DNA from: an uncultured Hyphomicrobiales bacterium
GTDB lineage: Bacteria > Pseudomonadota > Alphaproteobacteria > Rhizobiales > TMED25
Length of the DNA: 64,000 nucleotides
Reading direction: 5' to 3'
Assembly: GCA_905181735.1 (NCBI GenBank)
Contig: CAJIYR010000003.1
Location: 1 to 64,000 of the forward strand
A program made the position numbers and the translations under genes. The notes under the pieces were generated by a model. It saw only the letters and a list, made by a program, of their open reading frames with translations, was not told where the DNA came from and did no database searches. Below, piece after piece: positions 1 to 14,300 of this stretch. Position 1 is the stretch's first letter; each line of letters begins with the position of its first letter.

Positions 1-102
1 CCGGTGGCTGTAGCTGCGTAAGCAGTTTTAGCGCCGAAATTAAGTCCTTGTCTCTAGCAAGATAAGGCGGGGTTCGGGCGGCACCTGGCAACAGAACGCC
101 CC
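1..102 (+). ncRNA. ssrS: Probable 3' portion of alphaproteobacterial 6S RNA (5' part lies outside the window)
   Basis: Non-coding, GC-rich island in AT-rich surroundings ending ...GGTTCGGGCGGCACCTGGCAACAGAACGCCCC, which resembles the 3' closing-stem region of alphaproteobacterial 6S RNAs from memory. An Rfam/Infernal search was not possible. Confidence 0.5.
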
Positions 103-472
103 ATATAATGAAATATTTGCTCTATTAAGATACAGTTTCATATTAAATATTTGATACAGCTTAGAAAAAGAGTGCTTGCAACTTCTTAAGAAATACTAGA
201 AATACCTCTTCAATTATCGGGTCAAATTTATATGTGTTATCTTTTAATTTTATAACGCAAAGATAGTGATAAAAAAGAAAATAAATTTGGAAAAAACATT
301 TAAAAATAATTAAAAAAATAATTTTACTATCTAAAAACATGCCGAAGAAATAATGGAGTAAAAACTTATCCAATAATGATGGCTTGTTTTTATAAATTCT
401 ATTTTTAGAAAAGTCTATTTAATGCTATTTTTATTATAATTTTAAACTTTATAAAATAGCGTAATAAAAATC

Positions 473-961
473 ATGCAAAAAGATTTAATTGGATATGAAT
501 TACTTGGAAAAGAAGCTGCAATTAGCGTTATAAGAAGCGCGTTAATGAAAGTCTCTAGTGAGGGATTTCCTGGGGATCACCATTTCTATATCACTTTTTT
601 TACAAGCCAAAAAAATATTGTAATATCTGATGAGCTTTTAAAAAGATTTCCAAAAGAAATGACTATAGTCCTTCAACACCAATTTTTTAGCTTAGAAGTG
701 AAATTAGATAAATTTACGGTTGTTCTTCATTTTAATAATATTGCTGAGAAAATAACCATTCCATTTCTTGCTATAAAATCATTTGTTGATCCGGCTGTTA
801 ACTTTAAAATTGAACTAAATGATGCTAGTAATAATGAAGATATTAATATAGGCGAGGAAATATTATCTAAAGAACACTCTTATAACAAAAATAATGAAGT
901 AGAAGAGATAAAAGGTGCAGAAGTACTTTCAATTGATCAATTTCGCAAAGATAAAAAATAA
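473..961 (+). CDS. sspB: SspB-like ClpXP adaptor / stringent starvation protein B
   Basis: 162 aa; DLIGYELLGKEAAISVIRSAL...GFPGDHHFYITFFT pattern typical of alphaproteobacterial SspB; acidic C-terminal tail. Confidence 0.88.
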   Translation: MQKDLIGYELLGKEAAISVIRSALMKVSSEGFPGDHHFYITFFTSQKNIVISDELLKRFPKEMTIVLQHQFFSLEVKLDKFTVVLHFNNIAEKITIPFLAIKSFVDPAVNFKIELNDASNNEDINIGEEILSKEHSYNKNNEVEEIKGAEVLSIDQFRKDKK

Positions 962-980
962 TAAAAAAATAGGATAAATT

Positions 981-2369
981 ATGACAAAAAGAAAAGAAAG
1001 CGATACCTTCGGAATAATAGAAGTTGAATCAGACCGTTATTGGGGCGCTCAATCTCAAAGATCAATTGAAAATTTTAAAATTGGCTGGGAAAAACAACCT
1101 GCATCAATTATTAGATCCTTAGGAATCGTTAAAGCCGCTGCAGCAAAAGTAAATATGGACTTTGGGCTGTTGAATAAAGATATCGGCGATATGATTATTA
1201 AAGCCTCTCAAGAAGTAATTGATGGGAGCTTAAATGATCATTTTCCTCTCGTTGTCTGGCAGACAGGCTCTGGAACACAATCGAATATGAACGCAAATGA
1301 GGTTATATCAAATAGAGCTATAGAGATGATGGGCGGCGATATTGGATCAAAAAATCCTGTACATCCAAACGATCATTGCAATATGTCGCAATCTTCAAAC
1401 GATACTTACCCTACTGCAATGCATATTGCATGTGCTGAAGAAATTATAGATAATTTATTGCCAGCTTTGCATGCCATACACAACTCGCTTGATAAGAAAT
1501 CTGTAGAATGGGAGAATATTATAAAAATTGGAAGAACGCATACACAAGACGCCACACCAATAACTCTAGGACAAGAGTTTTCTGGCTACGTTTTTCAAAT
1601 TAAAAATGGAATTAAAAGAATTGAGGAATCCCTACCAAAACTCATGGAATTAGCACAAGGTGCAACTGCCGTTGGAACCGGTCTTAATGCTCCAAAAGGA
1701 TTTGGAGAGAAAATTGCAACTGAAATAAGCAAAATTACAAACAAACGCTTTACAACTTCACCTAATAAATTTGAATCGCTTGCCGCCCATGATGCTATGG
1801 TATTTACTCACGGTGCTATCAATACAGTTGCCGGTTCATTGTTTAAGATTGCTAACGACATTAGACTCCTGGGGAGCGGACCTAGAGCAGGTTTAGGTGA
1901 GTTATCTTTACCTGAAAATGAACCTGGATCATCAATTATGCCAGGTAAAGTCAATCCAACTCAATGCGAAGCAATGACGCAGGTTTGTATACAAATTTTT
2001 GGGAATAATACAGCAATGACCTTTGCCGGGAGTCAAGGTCATTTTGAGTTGAATGTCTACAACCCTTTGATGGCTTATAACTTTTTACAGTCTGTAAAAT
2101 TATTAAGTGATTGCGTGCTATCATTTGAAAAAAATTGTATCAGGGGTATTGAACCTAATATTGACAATATAAACAACAACCTAAATCGTTCACTAATGCT
2201 TGTTACTGCCCTGGCCCCGAAAATAGGTTATGACAAAGCGGCAAAAGTTGCAAAAGAGGCCCATAAAAATAATACTACATTAAAAGAAGAAGCGCTAAAA
2301 CTTGGCTATGTGACTGAAGAGGAATTTGATATAATAGTCGTTCCTAAAGATATGATTTCTTCTAAATAG
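981..2369 (+). CDS. fumC: Class II fumarate hydratase
   Basis: 462 aa; contains the fumarase/aspartase signature [11 protein letters not shown] and [14 protein letters not shown]. Confidence 0.97.
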   Translation: MTKRKESDTFGIIEVESDRYWGAQSQRSIENFKIGWEKQPASIIRSLGIVKAAAAKVNMDFGLLNKDIGDMIIKASQEVIDGSLNDHFPLVVWQTGSGTQSNMNANEVISNRAIEMMGGDIGSKNPVHPNDHCNMSQSSNDTYPTAMHIACAEEIIDNLLPALHAIHNSLDKKSVEWENIIKIGRTHTQDATPITLGQEFSGYVFQIKNGIKRIEESLPKLMELAQGATAVGTGLNAPKGFGEKIATEISKITNKRFTTSPNKFESLAAHDAMVFTHGAINTVAGSLFKIANDIRLLGSGPRAGLGELSLPENEPGSSIMPGKVNPTQCEAMTQVCIQIFGNNTAMTFAGSQGHFELNVYNPLMAYNFLQSVKLLSDCVLSFEKNCIRGIEPNIDNINNNLNRSLMLVTALAPKIGYDKAAKVAKEAHKNNTTLKEEALKLGYVTEEEFDIIVVPKDMISSK

Positions 2370-2573
2370 ATGATTAAAAAATCTGTTGTAATATATAAAC
2401 ACAAAACAAGCGTAGCTCTCGAATATGAGTTTTGGGAAGCTTTAAAAAAAATATCTAAAAAAGATAAAATTAGTCTATCACAACTGATTGAGAAAGTTGA
2501 TGAGCTTAGAACAACAAAAAATTTATCTTCTGCCTTAAGGGTATACATTCTCCATTATTATAAAATAATATAA
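2370..2573 (+). CDS. Ribbon-helix-helix domain protein (RHH_4-like)
   Basis: 67 aa; HKTSVALEYEFWEALKKISKKDKISLSQLIEKVDELR..NLSSALRVYIL; start codon directly abuts the fumC stop. Confidence 0.8.
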   Translation: MIKKSVVIYKHKTSVALEYEFWEALKKISKKDKISLSQLIEKVDELRTTKNLSSALRVYILHYYKII

Positions 2574-2579
2574 AGATAT

Positions 2580-4205
2580 ATGAAACAGTTATTCAAAGAA
2601 ATATTACCTGAAATAAAAAAAAATTTGTACGGAAACTGGTGTAGTTACAGAGAGAGGAAAACACCTATCATATGGTTATTAGCTATATTAATTGGTGTAT
2701 TTGCTTCAATTGTATCTATTATATTTCGTTATTTAATAAATTGCATACAGTTTCTATGGATAGGCTCCAGTTCAGAGCAAAATATTGAAATCTTAAATAA
2801 CTCACAATTTTGGATTATAGCTTTAGGACCTATAGTTGGCGGGTTATTTGTAGGATTAATAATCCAATATATTTCTAAAATAGAAAGACCTTATAACATA
2901 GCGGATGTGATAGAAGCTAAGTCAATAAAAAATGGTTACATAAATCTAAAAGAAGCGTTAGGAAGCGCAATTGTATCGTTTATATCCTTAGGTTCCGGCG
3001 CAAGTGCCGGAAGAGAGGGTCCTATCGTTCATTTAGGTGCAGCTATTGGCTCATATGTATCGCGTAGGTTTAATTTATCAACAAGCTCTACAAGAACTCT
3101 ATTAGCCTGCGGAGTTGCTGCAGCAATATCAGCTTCATTTAACGCTCCTATTGCAGGAGTACTGTTTGCATTAGAGGTAATTCTAGGGCATTATGCCCTA
3201 ACCGCATTTGTTCCAATAGTAATTTCTAGTGTAATAGCCGCATTATTATCCCGACTACATTTTGGAGATTTTCCTGCTTTCATTATACCAGACTACACTA
3301 TTGTTTCCTTGTATGAATTTCCTGCTTTTGCATTACTTGGAATAATCTGCGCATTAATTGCAGTAATATTCCAAATTTCTATAATTACATCAATAAAGAT
3401 TTCTTCTTCATTAAATGTTAGATTGTGGCTTAGGCCAGTAATCGGAGGATTCTTAATAGGAACAATTGGTATATTTGTACCAGAAGTACTTGGTGTAGGA
3501 TACGCCTCAACGGATGACGCCTTAAGGCAACAGCTTAGCCTAGATATTTTAATAGTCCTAATAATTAGTAAGATTATTGCAACTGCGATCACCTTTGGTA
3601 GTCGCTTTGGTGGAGGAATATTTTCTCCATCCTTATTTATTGGTGCCATGACAGGTGCTGCTTTTGGAATTATCGCTGGTACAGTGTTTCCTGATCACTC
3701 ATCTGCAAACGGATTATATGCGTTAATTGGAATGGGTGGCGTTGCAGCTGCAGTGTTAGGGGCACCTATATCCACAATACTTATTGTATTCGAATTAACA
3801 GGTGGTTACGATATAGCACTCGCGTTAATATTAACAATTTCAATTTCAATTGGCTTATCACAAGCAATATTAAAGAAAAGCATCTTCCACCAACAATTGG
3901 AAACCAGAGGTATAAATATTAGTGAGGGAATACATGAAAACCTTTTATACACAATAAAGACAAAAGATTTCATTACAAATAATTCTTTAGGGAGTATTTC
4001 TAATAACATTCAAAGCATTCTATATTTATCAGAAGAAGATAATCTTGAAAAAATATTAAGCATGTTCAAAACATCAAAATTAACTGAATTACCTGTTGCA
4101 GATAAAAATAATAAAGATAAAATTCTAGGAGTATTATCTTACACAGACGTTTTACATTATTATAATGAAAAATTAATCGAGAATTCCAAAGAAGAGCATA
4201 GCTAA
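2580..4205 (+). CDS. ClC-family chloride channel/antiporter with C-terminal CBS region
   Basis: 541 aa; GSGASAGREGPIVHLGAAIGS and FGGGIFSPSLFIGAMTGAAFG motifs. Confidence 0.93.
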   Translation: MKQLFKEILPEIKKNLYGNWCSYRERKTPIIWLLAILIGVFASIVSIIFRYLINCIQFLWIGSSSEQNIEILNNSQFWIIALGPIVGGLFVGLIIQYISKIERPYNIADVIEAKSIKNGYINLKEALGSAIVSFISLGSGASAGREGPIVHLGAAIGSYVSRRFNLSTSSTRTLLACGVAAAISASFNAPIAGVLFALEVILGHYALTAFVPIVISSVIAALLSRLHFGDFPAFIIPDYTIVSLYEFPAFALLGIICALIAVIFQISIITSIKISSSLNVRLWLRPVIGGFLIGTIGIFVPEVLGVGYASTDDALRQQLSLDILIVLIISKIIATAITFGSRFGGGIFSPSLFIGAMTGAAFGIIAGTVFPDHSSANGLYALIGMGGVAAAVLGAPISTILIVFELTGGYDIALALILTISISIGLSQAILKKSIFHQQLETRGINISEGIHENLLYTIKTKDFITNNSLGSISNNIQSILYLSEEDNLEKILSMFKTSKLTELPVADKNNKDKILGVLSYTDVLHYYNEKLIENSKEEHS

Positions 4206-4211
4206 AAAATT

Positions 4212-6494
4212 ATGATAATTAGTAAATATTTAGATGGATTAAACAAATCACAAAAAGAAGCCGTTGAGAGCACAGAAGGTCCTTTGCTTGTGCTTGCTGG
4301 AGCTGGAACAGGAAAAACTAAAGTATTAACGTCTAAGATAGCACACCTAATATCCCTAAGAAAAGCAAGTCCTTCAAATATTCTTGCAGTTACATTTACA
4401 AACAAAGCAGCTCGAGAAATGAAATACAGGATAGGGCAAAGTCTAGGCTCTATGGTTGAAGGCATGCCTTGGTTAGGAACATTTCATTCAATTGGTGCTA
4501 AGATACTAAGAATTCATGCTGAGCTTGCCGGTTTAAAATCTGACTTTACAATACTAGATACAGACGACCAATTAAGGTTAATTAAACAAATAATAAAATC
4601 AGAGAACATAGACGAAAAACGATGGCCACCTAAGTTATTACTTGGTTATATAGATACATTTAAAAACAAAGGATTAATGCCTACTGAAATCACCTATAAC
4701 CAAGATTATCAATTTGCTAATAGAAAAGCTTCAGAACTATATGGGCTATATCAAAATAGATTGAGTATCCTTAATTCTGCGGATTTTGGTGACTTGCTAT
4801 TGCTATCCTTAAATTTACTTAAAAGAAATACCGATATACTAAACAAATATCAAAACATATTTTTATATATTTTAGTAGACGAGTATCAAGACACAAATGT
4901 TGCTCAATATTTATGGCTTAGGTTGTTATCACAAAAAAATTCTAATATCGCATGCGTTGGTGATGACGATCAATCCATCTATGGATGGAGGGGCGCAGAA
5001 GTAGATAATATATTAAGATTTGAAAGTGACTATCCAGGTGCAAAAATAGTAAAACTTGAAGAGAATTATAGATCAACAGAAAAAATACTGGGTGCAGCAT
5101 CGGGTCTAATCTCATACAATAAAGATCGTTTGGGAAAAACATTGATAGCGAATATTAAAGACGAAGGGGAAGAAGTCCACATACGGAGCGTTTGGGACGC
5201 CGAAAACGAGGCACGACTTGTTACAGATGAAATTGAAGCAAAGCAAAGCAAAGGCGCGAAGCTTGAAGATATAGCAATACTAGTTAGAGCAAGTTTCCAG
5301 ATGAGAGAATTTGAAGATAGGTTTATAATGTCAGGGATTCCGTATAGAGTGATTGGAGGTCCAAGATTTTATGAAAGACAAGAAATCAAAGATGCTATTA
5401 GTTATATACAAGTTGTATCTAACTCTAACAACGATTTAAAGCTTGAAAGAATCATAAACATTCCGAGAAGAGGGATCGGTAATTCTACACTACAGGCCTT
5501 AAACAAAATAGCGCGATCAAATAATATCTCTCTTTTTTTAGCAGCAAAACAAATAATAGAGACCGATGAAATAAGAGGTCAAACAAAAATTAAATTAGCT
5601 AATTTTATAAATTCTATTGAACTATGGAAAGATGCAAAATCTTCATCGCATCACACGGATTTGGTTAAGAGGATACTTGATGAATCTGGATATACAGAGA
5701 TGTGGCAAAATGACAAATCTCCAACCGCTTCTGGAAGACTTGAAAATTTAAAAGAATTGATTGGACAGATTGATGGATTTGATTCTATTGACGGTTTCTT
5801 GGACCATGTTTCGCTTGTTATGGAACTAGAATCAGACACCAGTGCAGAGAAGGTAAGTCTAATGACATTGCATTCAGCAAAAGGTCTTGAATTTGAAAAT
5901 ATTTTCCTTCCAGGATGGGAAGATGGACTATTTCCAAATCAACGGTCATTAGATGAGAAGGGAAACAGTGGCCTAGAGGAAGAAAGACGACTTGCTCATG
6001 TGGGTGTAACGAGAGCTAAGAAAAGTTTATGGATAACCTATGCCTTAAACAGGAGAGTCTATGGACTCTGGCAACAATCAATTCCATCTAGATTTATAGA
6101 TGAAATACCCGAAGAATACAAAGACTTTGATGCAGAGTATATAAATACAAATAACTATTATCAGCAAGAACGCCAGTCAAAATACAAAAACTTTGATGCA
6201 GGTTATACAAAAAATAACAACAACTACCAAAAAGAAAGCCAGTTCACAAGAGAGGCTACTGGGACAAAAATTCCTGCATGGAAAAGAATTAAAAAAAATA
6301 ATTCAGTAACAATTAATGCAGAATTTCAAGAAATTAACATTAAAAGAAAAACAAATTTCATTGAAGGTCAAAGAGTATTCCATGAAAAGTTTGGTTATGG
6401 TAAAATTATAGATATAAACCAGTTAAAACTTGAAATTGATTTTGAGAAATCAGGAATAAAAACGGTTCTAGAATCTTATGTAAAAATTCATTAA
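4212..6494 (+). CDS. uvrD: UvrD/PcrA-type DNA helicase
   Basis: 760 aa; Walker A LAGAGTGKTKVL, VDEYQDTN, GDDDQSIYGWRGA, VSLMTLHSAKGLEF. Confidence 0.95.
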   Translation: MIISKYLDGLNKSQKEAVESTEGPLLVLAGAGTGKTKVLTSKIAHLISLRKASPSNILAVTFTNKAAREMKYRIGQSLGSMVEGMPWLGTFHSIGAKILRIHAELAGLKSDFTILDTDDQLRLIKQIIKSENIDEKRWPPKLLLGYIDTFKNKGLMPTEITYNQDYQFANRKASELYGLYQNRLSILNSADFGDLLLLSLNLLKRNTDILNKYQNIFLYILVDEYQDTNVAQYLWLRLLSQKNSNIACVGDDDQSIYGWRGAEVDNILRFESDYPGAKIVKLEENYRSTEKILGAASGLISYNKDRLGKTLIANIKDEGEEVHIRSVWDAENEARLVTDEIEAKQSKGAKLEDIAILVRASFQMREFEDRFIMSGIPYRVIGGPRFYERQEIKDAISYIQVVSNSNNDLKLERIINIPRRGIGNSTLQALNKIARSNNISLFLAAKQIIETDEIRGQTKIKLANFINSIELWKDAKSSSHHTDLVKRILDESGYTEMWQNDKSPTASGRLENLKELIGQIDGFDSIDGFLDHVSLVMELESDTSAEKVSLMTLHSAKGLEFENIFLPGWEDGLFPNQRSLDEKGNSGLEEERRLAHVGVTRAKKSLWITYALNRRVYGLWQQSIPSRFIDEIPEEYKDFDAEYINTNNYYQQERQSKYKNFDAGYTKNNNNYQKESQFTREATGTKIPAWKRIKKNNSVTINAEFQEINIKRKTNFIEGQRVFHEKFGYGKIIDINQLKLEIDFEKSGIKTVLESYVKIH

Positions 6495-7375
6495 TGAAAA
6501 TATCAAAAAATAATAATCAAATAGTTAGGATACACTTTATAGAAAATGAAAAGAACACAGAGCTAATTGAAAATGAAATTTTAGATAAAAAATTAGATAT
6601 TTTATCGATTGCTAGATACGAAGAAATCAATACATGGAATATAGAGATATTAGTTAACAAAGATTTTAAACTAGAAGAATTGAATAAAATTTTAATAGAC
6701 GCTATTCATTACACACCAATAATAAATATTAATAATATAGAAAATATTGATTGGGTTAGTGAATCCTTAAAAAATTTAAAGCCACTTTCTATAGATAGAT
6801 TCTATATTTATAATTCATACTATAAGAATATAAATAAACCAGAAAAAATTAATATCAAGATAGATGCAAGCAACGCATTTGGTTCAGGACATCATTATTC
6901 AACAATCGGATGCCTTGAATCTATGGCTTTTCTTAAAAAATTTAAAAAATTTAAAAATATTCTAGATATTGGTACGGGAACCGGAATCTTAATAATAGCT
7001 GCAGCGAGATTGTGGAAATCAAAATGTCTTGCAACTGATATAGATCCTATAGCCAAAGACATATCAAAAAATAATATAAAAATAAACAATACTTCAAGCT
7101 TTACAAAAGTATTGGAAGCAAAACCCTTAAATCATCAAACAATCAGATCAAAAGGTCATTTTGATCTGATTGTAATAAATATTCTCGCTAATTCAATCAA
7201 TAAAATAGTTAATGAAGTAAATATTTTAACCGAAAGAAATAGTTACGTTATCTTATCGGGAATAAAAAAAACACAGCGTGCTAAAGTTATAGCTAAATGG
7301 AATAAATTTAACTTCTATCCATTAAAAATGTTTTCTTACGGTAATTGGATAACTTTAATTTTAAAAAAAAATTAA
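6494..7375 (+). CDS. prmA: Ribosomal protein L11 methyltransferase
   Basis: 293 aa; FGSGHHYSTIGCLE and ILDIGTGTGILIIAAARL; N-terminal half matches PrmA layout. Confidence 0.88.
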   Translation: MKISKNNNQIVRIHFIENEKNTELIENEILDKKLDILSIARYEEINTWNIEILVNKDFKLEELNKILIDAIHYTPIININNIENIDWVSESLKNLKPLSIDRFYIYNSYYKNINKPEKINIKIDASNAFGSGHHYSTIGCLESMAFLKKFKKFKNILDIGTGTGILIIAAARLWKSKCLATDIDPIAKDISKNNIKINNTSSFTKVLEAKPLNHQTIRSKGHFDLIVINILANSINKIVNEVNILTERNSYVILSGIKKTQRAKVIAKWNKFNFYPLKMFSYGNWITLILKKN

Positions 7376-7380
7376 TATAT

Positions 7381-7539
7381 TTACTTCCATATAACAAAAT
7401 GAATATCTTTTTTTTCAACACCTATGTCATTAAGCATTGAGTTTGATAAACTTTTAAGCTCTGTCTCTGCGTTTAAATTTTTTCTATAATCATTATAAGA
7501 ATAGAATAGTTCATGAATAAAATTTCTTGAAAATTTCAT
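7381..7539 (-). CDS. DUF1127 family small protein (YjiS-like)
   Basis: 52-aa ORF read by hand (below the track's size cut-off): MKFSRNFIHELFYSYNDYRKNLNAETELKSLSNSMLNDIGVEKKDIHFVIWK; the TEL.xLS...L.DIG(V/I)....I pattern is diagnostic of DUF1127. Confidence 0.75.
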   Translation of the reverse strand: MKFSRNFIHELFYSYNDYRKNLNAETELKSLSNSMLNDIGVEKKDIHFVIWK

Positions 7540-7752
7540 TTTTCTGCCTTTATAAAAAATTGTTAAAATAACTTAGCTTTATTATTGGTAATCAAAATAT
7601 ATCAATTTATCGCTTTGTTATTCTTTTAAATACTATATTGCAGGTAGTATGAGAAGCATAAATATTGTATAATAGGTATGCGTTTAATGCATAGGTTGCT
7701 ATATATTATAATTATAATATAATTCACAGATACAGAGTATTGGCTTATATAT

Positions 7753-9540
7753 ATGAAAAAACAATCTATAAATAAAATTGAAAAATTAAGAGAGTTATTA
7801 ATAAATAATAATCTTGATGCCTATCTAATTCCCCATTCCAATAAGCAACTAAATGATACTATTCTAGACCAAGACCATAGAATAAAATTCATGGTAGGTT
7901 TTACTGGTTCTGCAGGAAGCTTAATTGTATCAAAAAATAATGCAGTATTATTCATTGATGGAAGATATGAGATACAAGCAGAAAATGAAGTAGACAATGA
8001 TAATATAAGGATAATTAATATAACAAAATGCTCTATTAAAAATTGGCTAAGCCTAAATTTATCTAGAAATAATACTATTGGATACGATCCTAAATTATAC
8101 TCTATACATCAAATATCTATACTTGAAGAGCTATTAGAAACTCATGGAATAAAAATAGAACCGATAAAACAAAATCTCATTGATAAATTGTGGGAAGAAA
8201 AACCACAAAATTCAAAAAATATTATAACTCGACATTTGATTAAATATTCAGGTATTAGATCTTCAGAAAAACTATTAAATCTACGAAAACAATTACAAAT
8301 AGATAGCTGCGATGCTATCTTCATAACGAGTGGTAGTATTATATCCTGGCTCTATAACATACGTTCTCACACCATGGTTCATACACCAAATGTAGAAGCC
8401 TATGCTTATATATCTGAAAATAAATCAATAATATTCTGTAACGAACAATATGCAGATAGAAACTTAATTAGATGGTTAAAGCCAGAAACGGTTATTATAG
8501 ACTTTAAAGAGTTAAACAGAACCATGAAATCAGAGGGTCTAATAATTCAAAATATCCAGATTGATATGCACGGTGTTTCTAAGTATTTTGAAGGTTTATT
8601 TGAAAGCTTAAACATCAAAATAATTAAGAAAATAAATATCTGTATAGAAAAAATTTCAATAAAAAATACAACAGAAATAAATGGATCTAAGATGGCTCAT
8701 ATAAAAGATGGGGTAGCTCTTACTAGTTTCCTTTATTGGTTTTATAACAAATCATATTTAAAAGAAATTGACGAAATTGCTATTGATAAAAAATTATACG
8801 AGTACAGAACCAAGGATATAAACTTTATAGGTAACAGCTTTGATGTAATAGCAGGCTCTGCTTCTAATGGAGCAATAATACATTACAGGGCAAATTATAA
8901 AACAAATCAAAAAATAAAGAATAATAACATTCTGCTAATTGATTCTGGGGGGCAATATCTTAATGGTACAACAGATATAACAAGAACAATATCAGTTGGG
9001 AATCCAAGTAAAAAAATGATAGATTTATTTACCTTAGTGCTAAAGGGGCACATTGCACTCGCTACTACTAAGTTTAATAAGGATACCCCTTCCAAAGAAT
9101 TAGATCGGATTGCTAGGGAACCATTATTAGAATATGGCTATGATTACAATCATGGAACAGGCCATGGGGTAGGATCTTTTCTTGATGTACATGAAGGACC
9201 CCAGAATATATCTAAAAAAAATAATGTCTGTAGCTTAAAACCTGGCATGATTATTTCAAATGAGCCAGGAGTTTATCTGAAAGATGAATTTGGCATTAGA
9301 ATAGAGAACTTAATGTTAGTTAAAAAATCAAAAACTTCAAATAACACACAAGAGAAAATGCTAGAATTTGAAATACTCTCATTTGTTCCCTTGGACAGAA
9401 AACTGATAAATAAAGAAATGTTAACCGAAAAAGAAATAGTTTGGGTAAATGAATATCATCAAATAACAAGAAAAAAAATTGCCAATCGTTTGGATATGGA
9501 AACAAAAAAATGGTTTATCAGAATAACCTCTAACATTTAA
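7753..9540 (+). CDS. pepP: Xaa-Pro aminopeptidase (M24B)
   Basis: 595 aa; creatinase-type N-terminus plus LLIDSGGQYLNGTTDITRTI, HGTGHGVGSFLDVHEGPQ, EPGVYLKDEFGIRIEN. Confidence 0.92.
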   Translation: MKKQSINKIEKLRELLINNNLDAYLIPHSNKQLNDTILDQDHRIKFMVGFTGSAGSLIVSKNNAVLFIDGRYEIQAENEVDNDNIRIINITKCSIKNWLSLNLSRNNTIGYDPKLYSIHQISILEELLETHGIKIEPIKQNLIDKLWEEKPQNSKNIITRHLIKYSGIRSSEKLLNLRKQLQIDSCDAIFITSGSIISWLYNIRSHTMVHTPNVEAYAYISENKSIIFCNEQYADRNLIRWLKPETVIIDFKELNRTMKSEGLIIQNIQIDMHGVSKYFEGLFESLNIKIIKKINICIEKISIKNTTEINGSKMAHIKDGVALTSFLYWFYNKSYLKEIDEIAIDKKLYEYRTKDINFIGNSFDVIAGSASNGAIIHYRANYKTNQKIKNNNILLIDSGGQYLNGTTDITRTISVGNPSKKMIDLFTLVLKGHIALATTKFNKDTPSKELDRIAREPLLEYGYDYNHGTGHGVGSFLDVHEGPQNISKKNNVCSLKPGMIISNEPGVYLKDEFGIRIENLMLVKKSKTSNNTQEKMLEFEILSFVPLDRKLINKEMLTEKEIVWVNEYHQITRKKIANRLDMETKKWFIRITSNI

Positions 9541-9541
9541 G

Positions 9542-13392
<3,851 letters not shown>

Positions 13393-13397
13393 AATAT

Positions 13398-14243
13398 TTA
13401 TATCGGATTAACCGATCTCCATGTTTTACTAATCCAAGAATTAGTATCTTCTTTAGGCGACAATCCACCGCTTTGTAACAAATTATAAGAGTCTTTATAC
13501 CATTCGCTACCAGGATAATTATAACCCAATATAGCAGCGGCAGTCTGTGCCTCAGAAATTATTCCTAATGCCATATAAGATTCTACGAGTCTTGCTAAAG
13601 CCTCTTCTATATGTATCGTTGTTTGATATCCTGTAACCACAGCTTTAAATCTATTAATAGCGGCGATGAATAGATCTTTCTTAAGATAGTATCTGCCTAT
13701 CTCCATTTCCTCACCAGCTAAATGGTCGTAAGTCAAATCCATTTTTAACTTTGCGTCATTTACATACTCTGAATTTGGATATCTTTTTATTAAGATCTGA
13801 AATTGTTCCAAAGATTTCATGGAAAATTCTTGATCCCTTCCAATATTAGGTATCAAAAGGTAATAAGATAATCCAATTAAATAGCTTGCGTAAGCTGCAT
13901 TTGGAGAATTCGGATATAAGGATATATATCTCTCGCATTGTATTATCGTTTGATTATGATCGTTCATTTTGAAATATGAATATGCAGCCATCATAATTGA
14001 TTTTTCTGCCCATTCTGAATATGGATATTGTCGTTCAACTTCAAGAAATTCTGTAGCCGCTTCTATATATTCTTCTTTTTCAAGATAAGACATAGCGATT
14101 TCATATATATGTCCTATAGGTCTTTCTTTGTAAACATCAACACCTTCCTGATTAGCGCAACCAACGAGAGTGGACATAACAACTAAAAAAATAAAATTAA
14201 TGTAGTAACGCATCATTTTAATACTTTTGAATCTAATAGACAT
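13398..14243 (-). CDS. bamD: Outer membrane assembly lipoprotein BamD
   Basis: 281 aa; signal peptide with lipobox LVGC; TPR-like repeats (EFLEVERQYPYSEWAEKS); conserved position lpxC-bamD-recN. Confidence 0.92.
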   Translation of the reverse strand: MSIRFKSIKMMRYYINFIFLVVMSTLVGCANQEGVDVYKERPIGHIYEIAMSYLEKEEYIEAATEFLEVERQYPYSEWAEKSIMMAAYSYFKMNDHNQTIIQCERYISLYPNSPNAAYASYLIGLSYYLLIPNIGRDQEFSMKSLEQFQILIKRYPNSEYVNDAKLKMDLTYDHLAGEEMEIGRYYLKKDLFIAAINRFKAVVTGYQTTIHIEEALARLVESYMALGIISEAQTAAAILGYNYPGSEWYKDSYNLLQSGGLSPKEDTNSWISKTWRSVNPI

Positions 14244-14300
14244 TTAAAAATAAATAAATTTTAAGATTTATTATAATCACAAAAATATATTAATCTAGCT

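Noticed and set aside
161-373. 70-aa minus-strand ORF between the 6S-like segment and sspB
   Set aside because: Composition is just Phe/Leu/Ile/Lys from AT-rich DNA; no recognisable motif or convincing ribosome-binding site. Probably spurious.
7703-7720. Perfect palindrome ATATTATAATTATAATAT upstream of pepP
   Set aside because: Pure A/T sequence in a very AT-rich intergenic region; likely by chance and/or promoter background.
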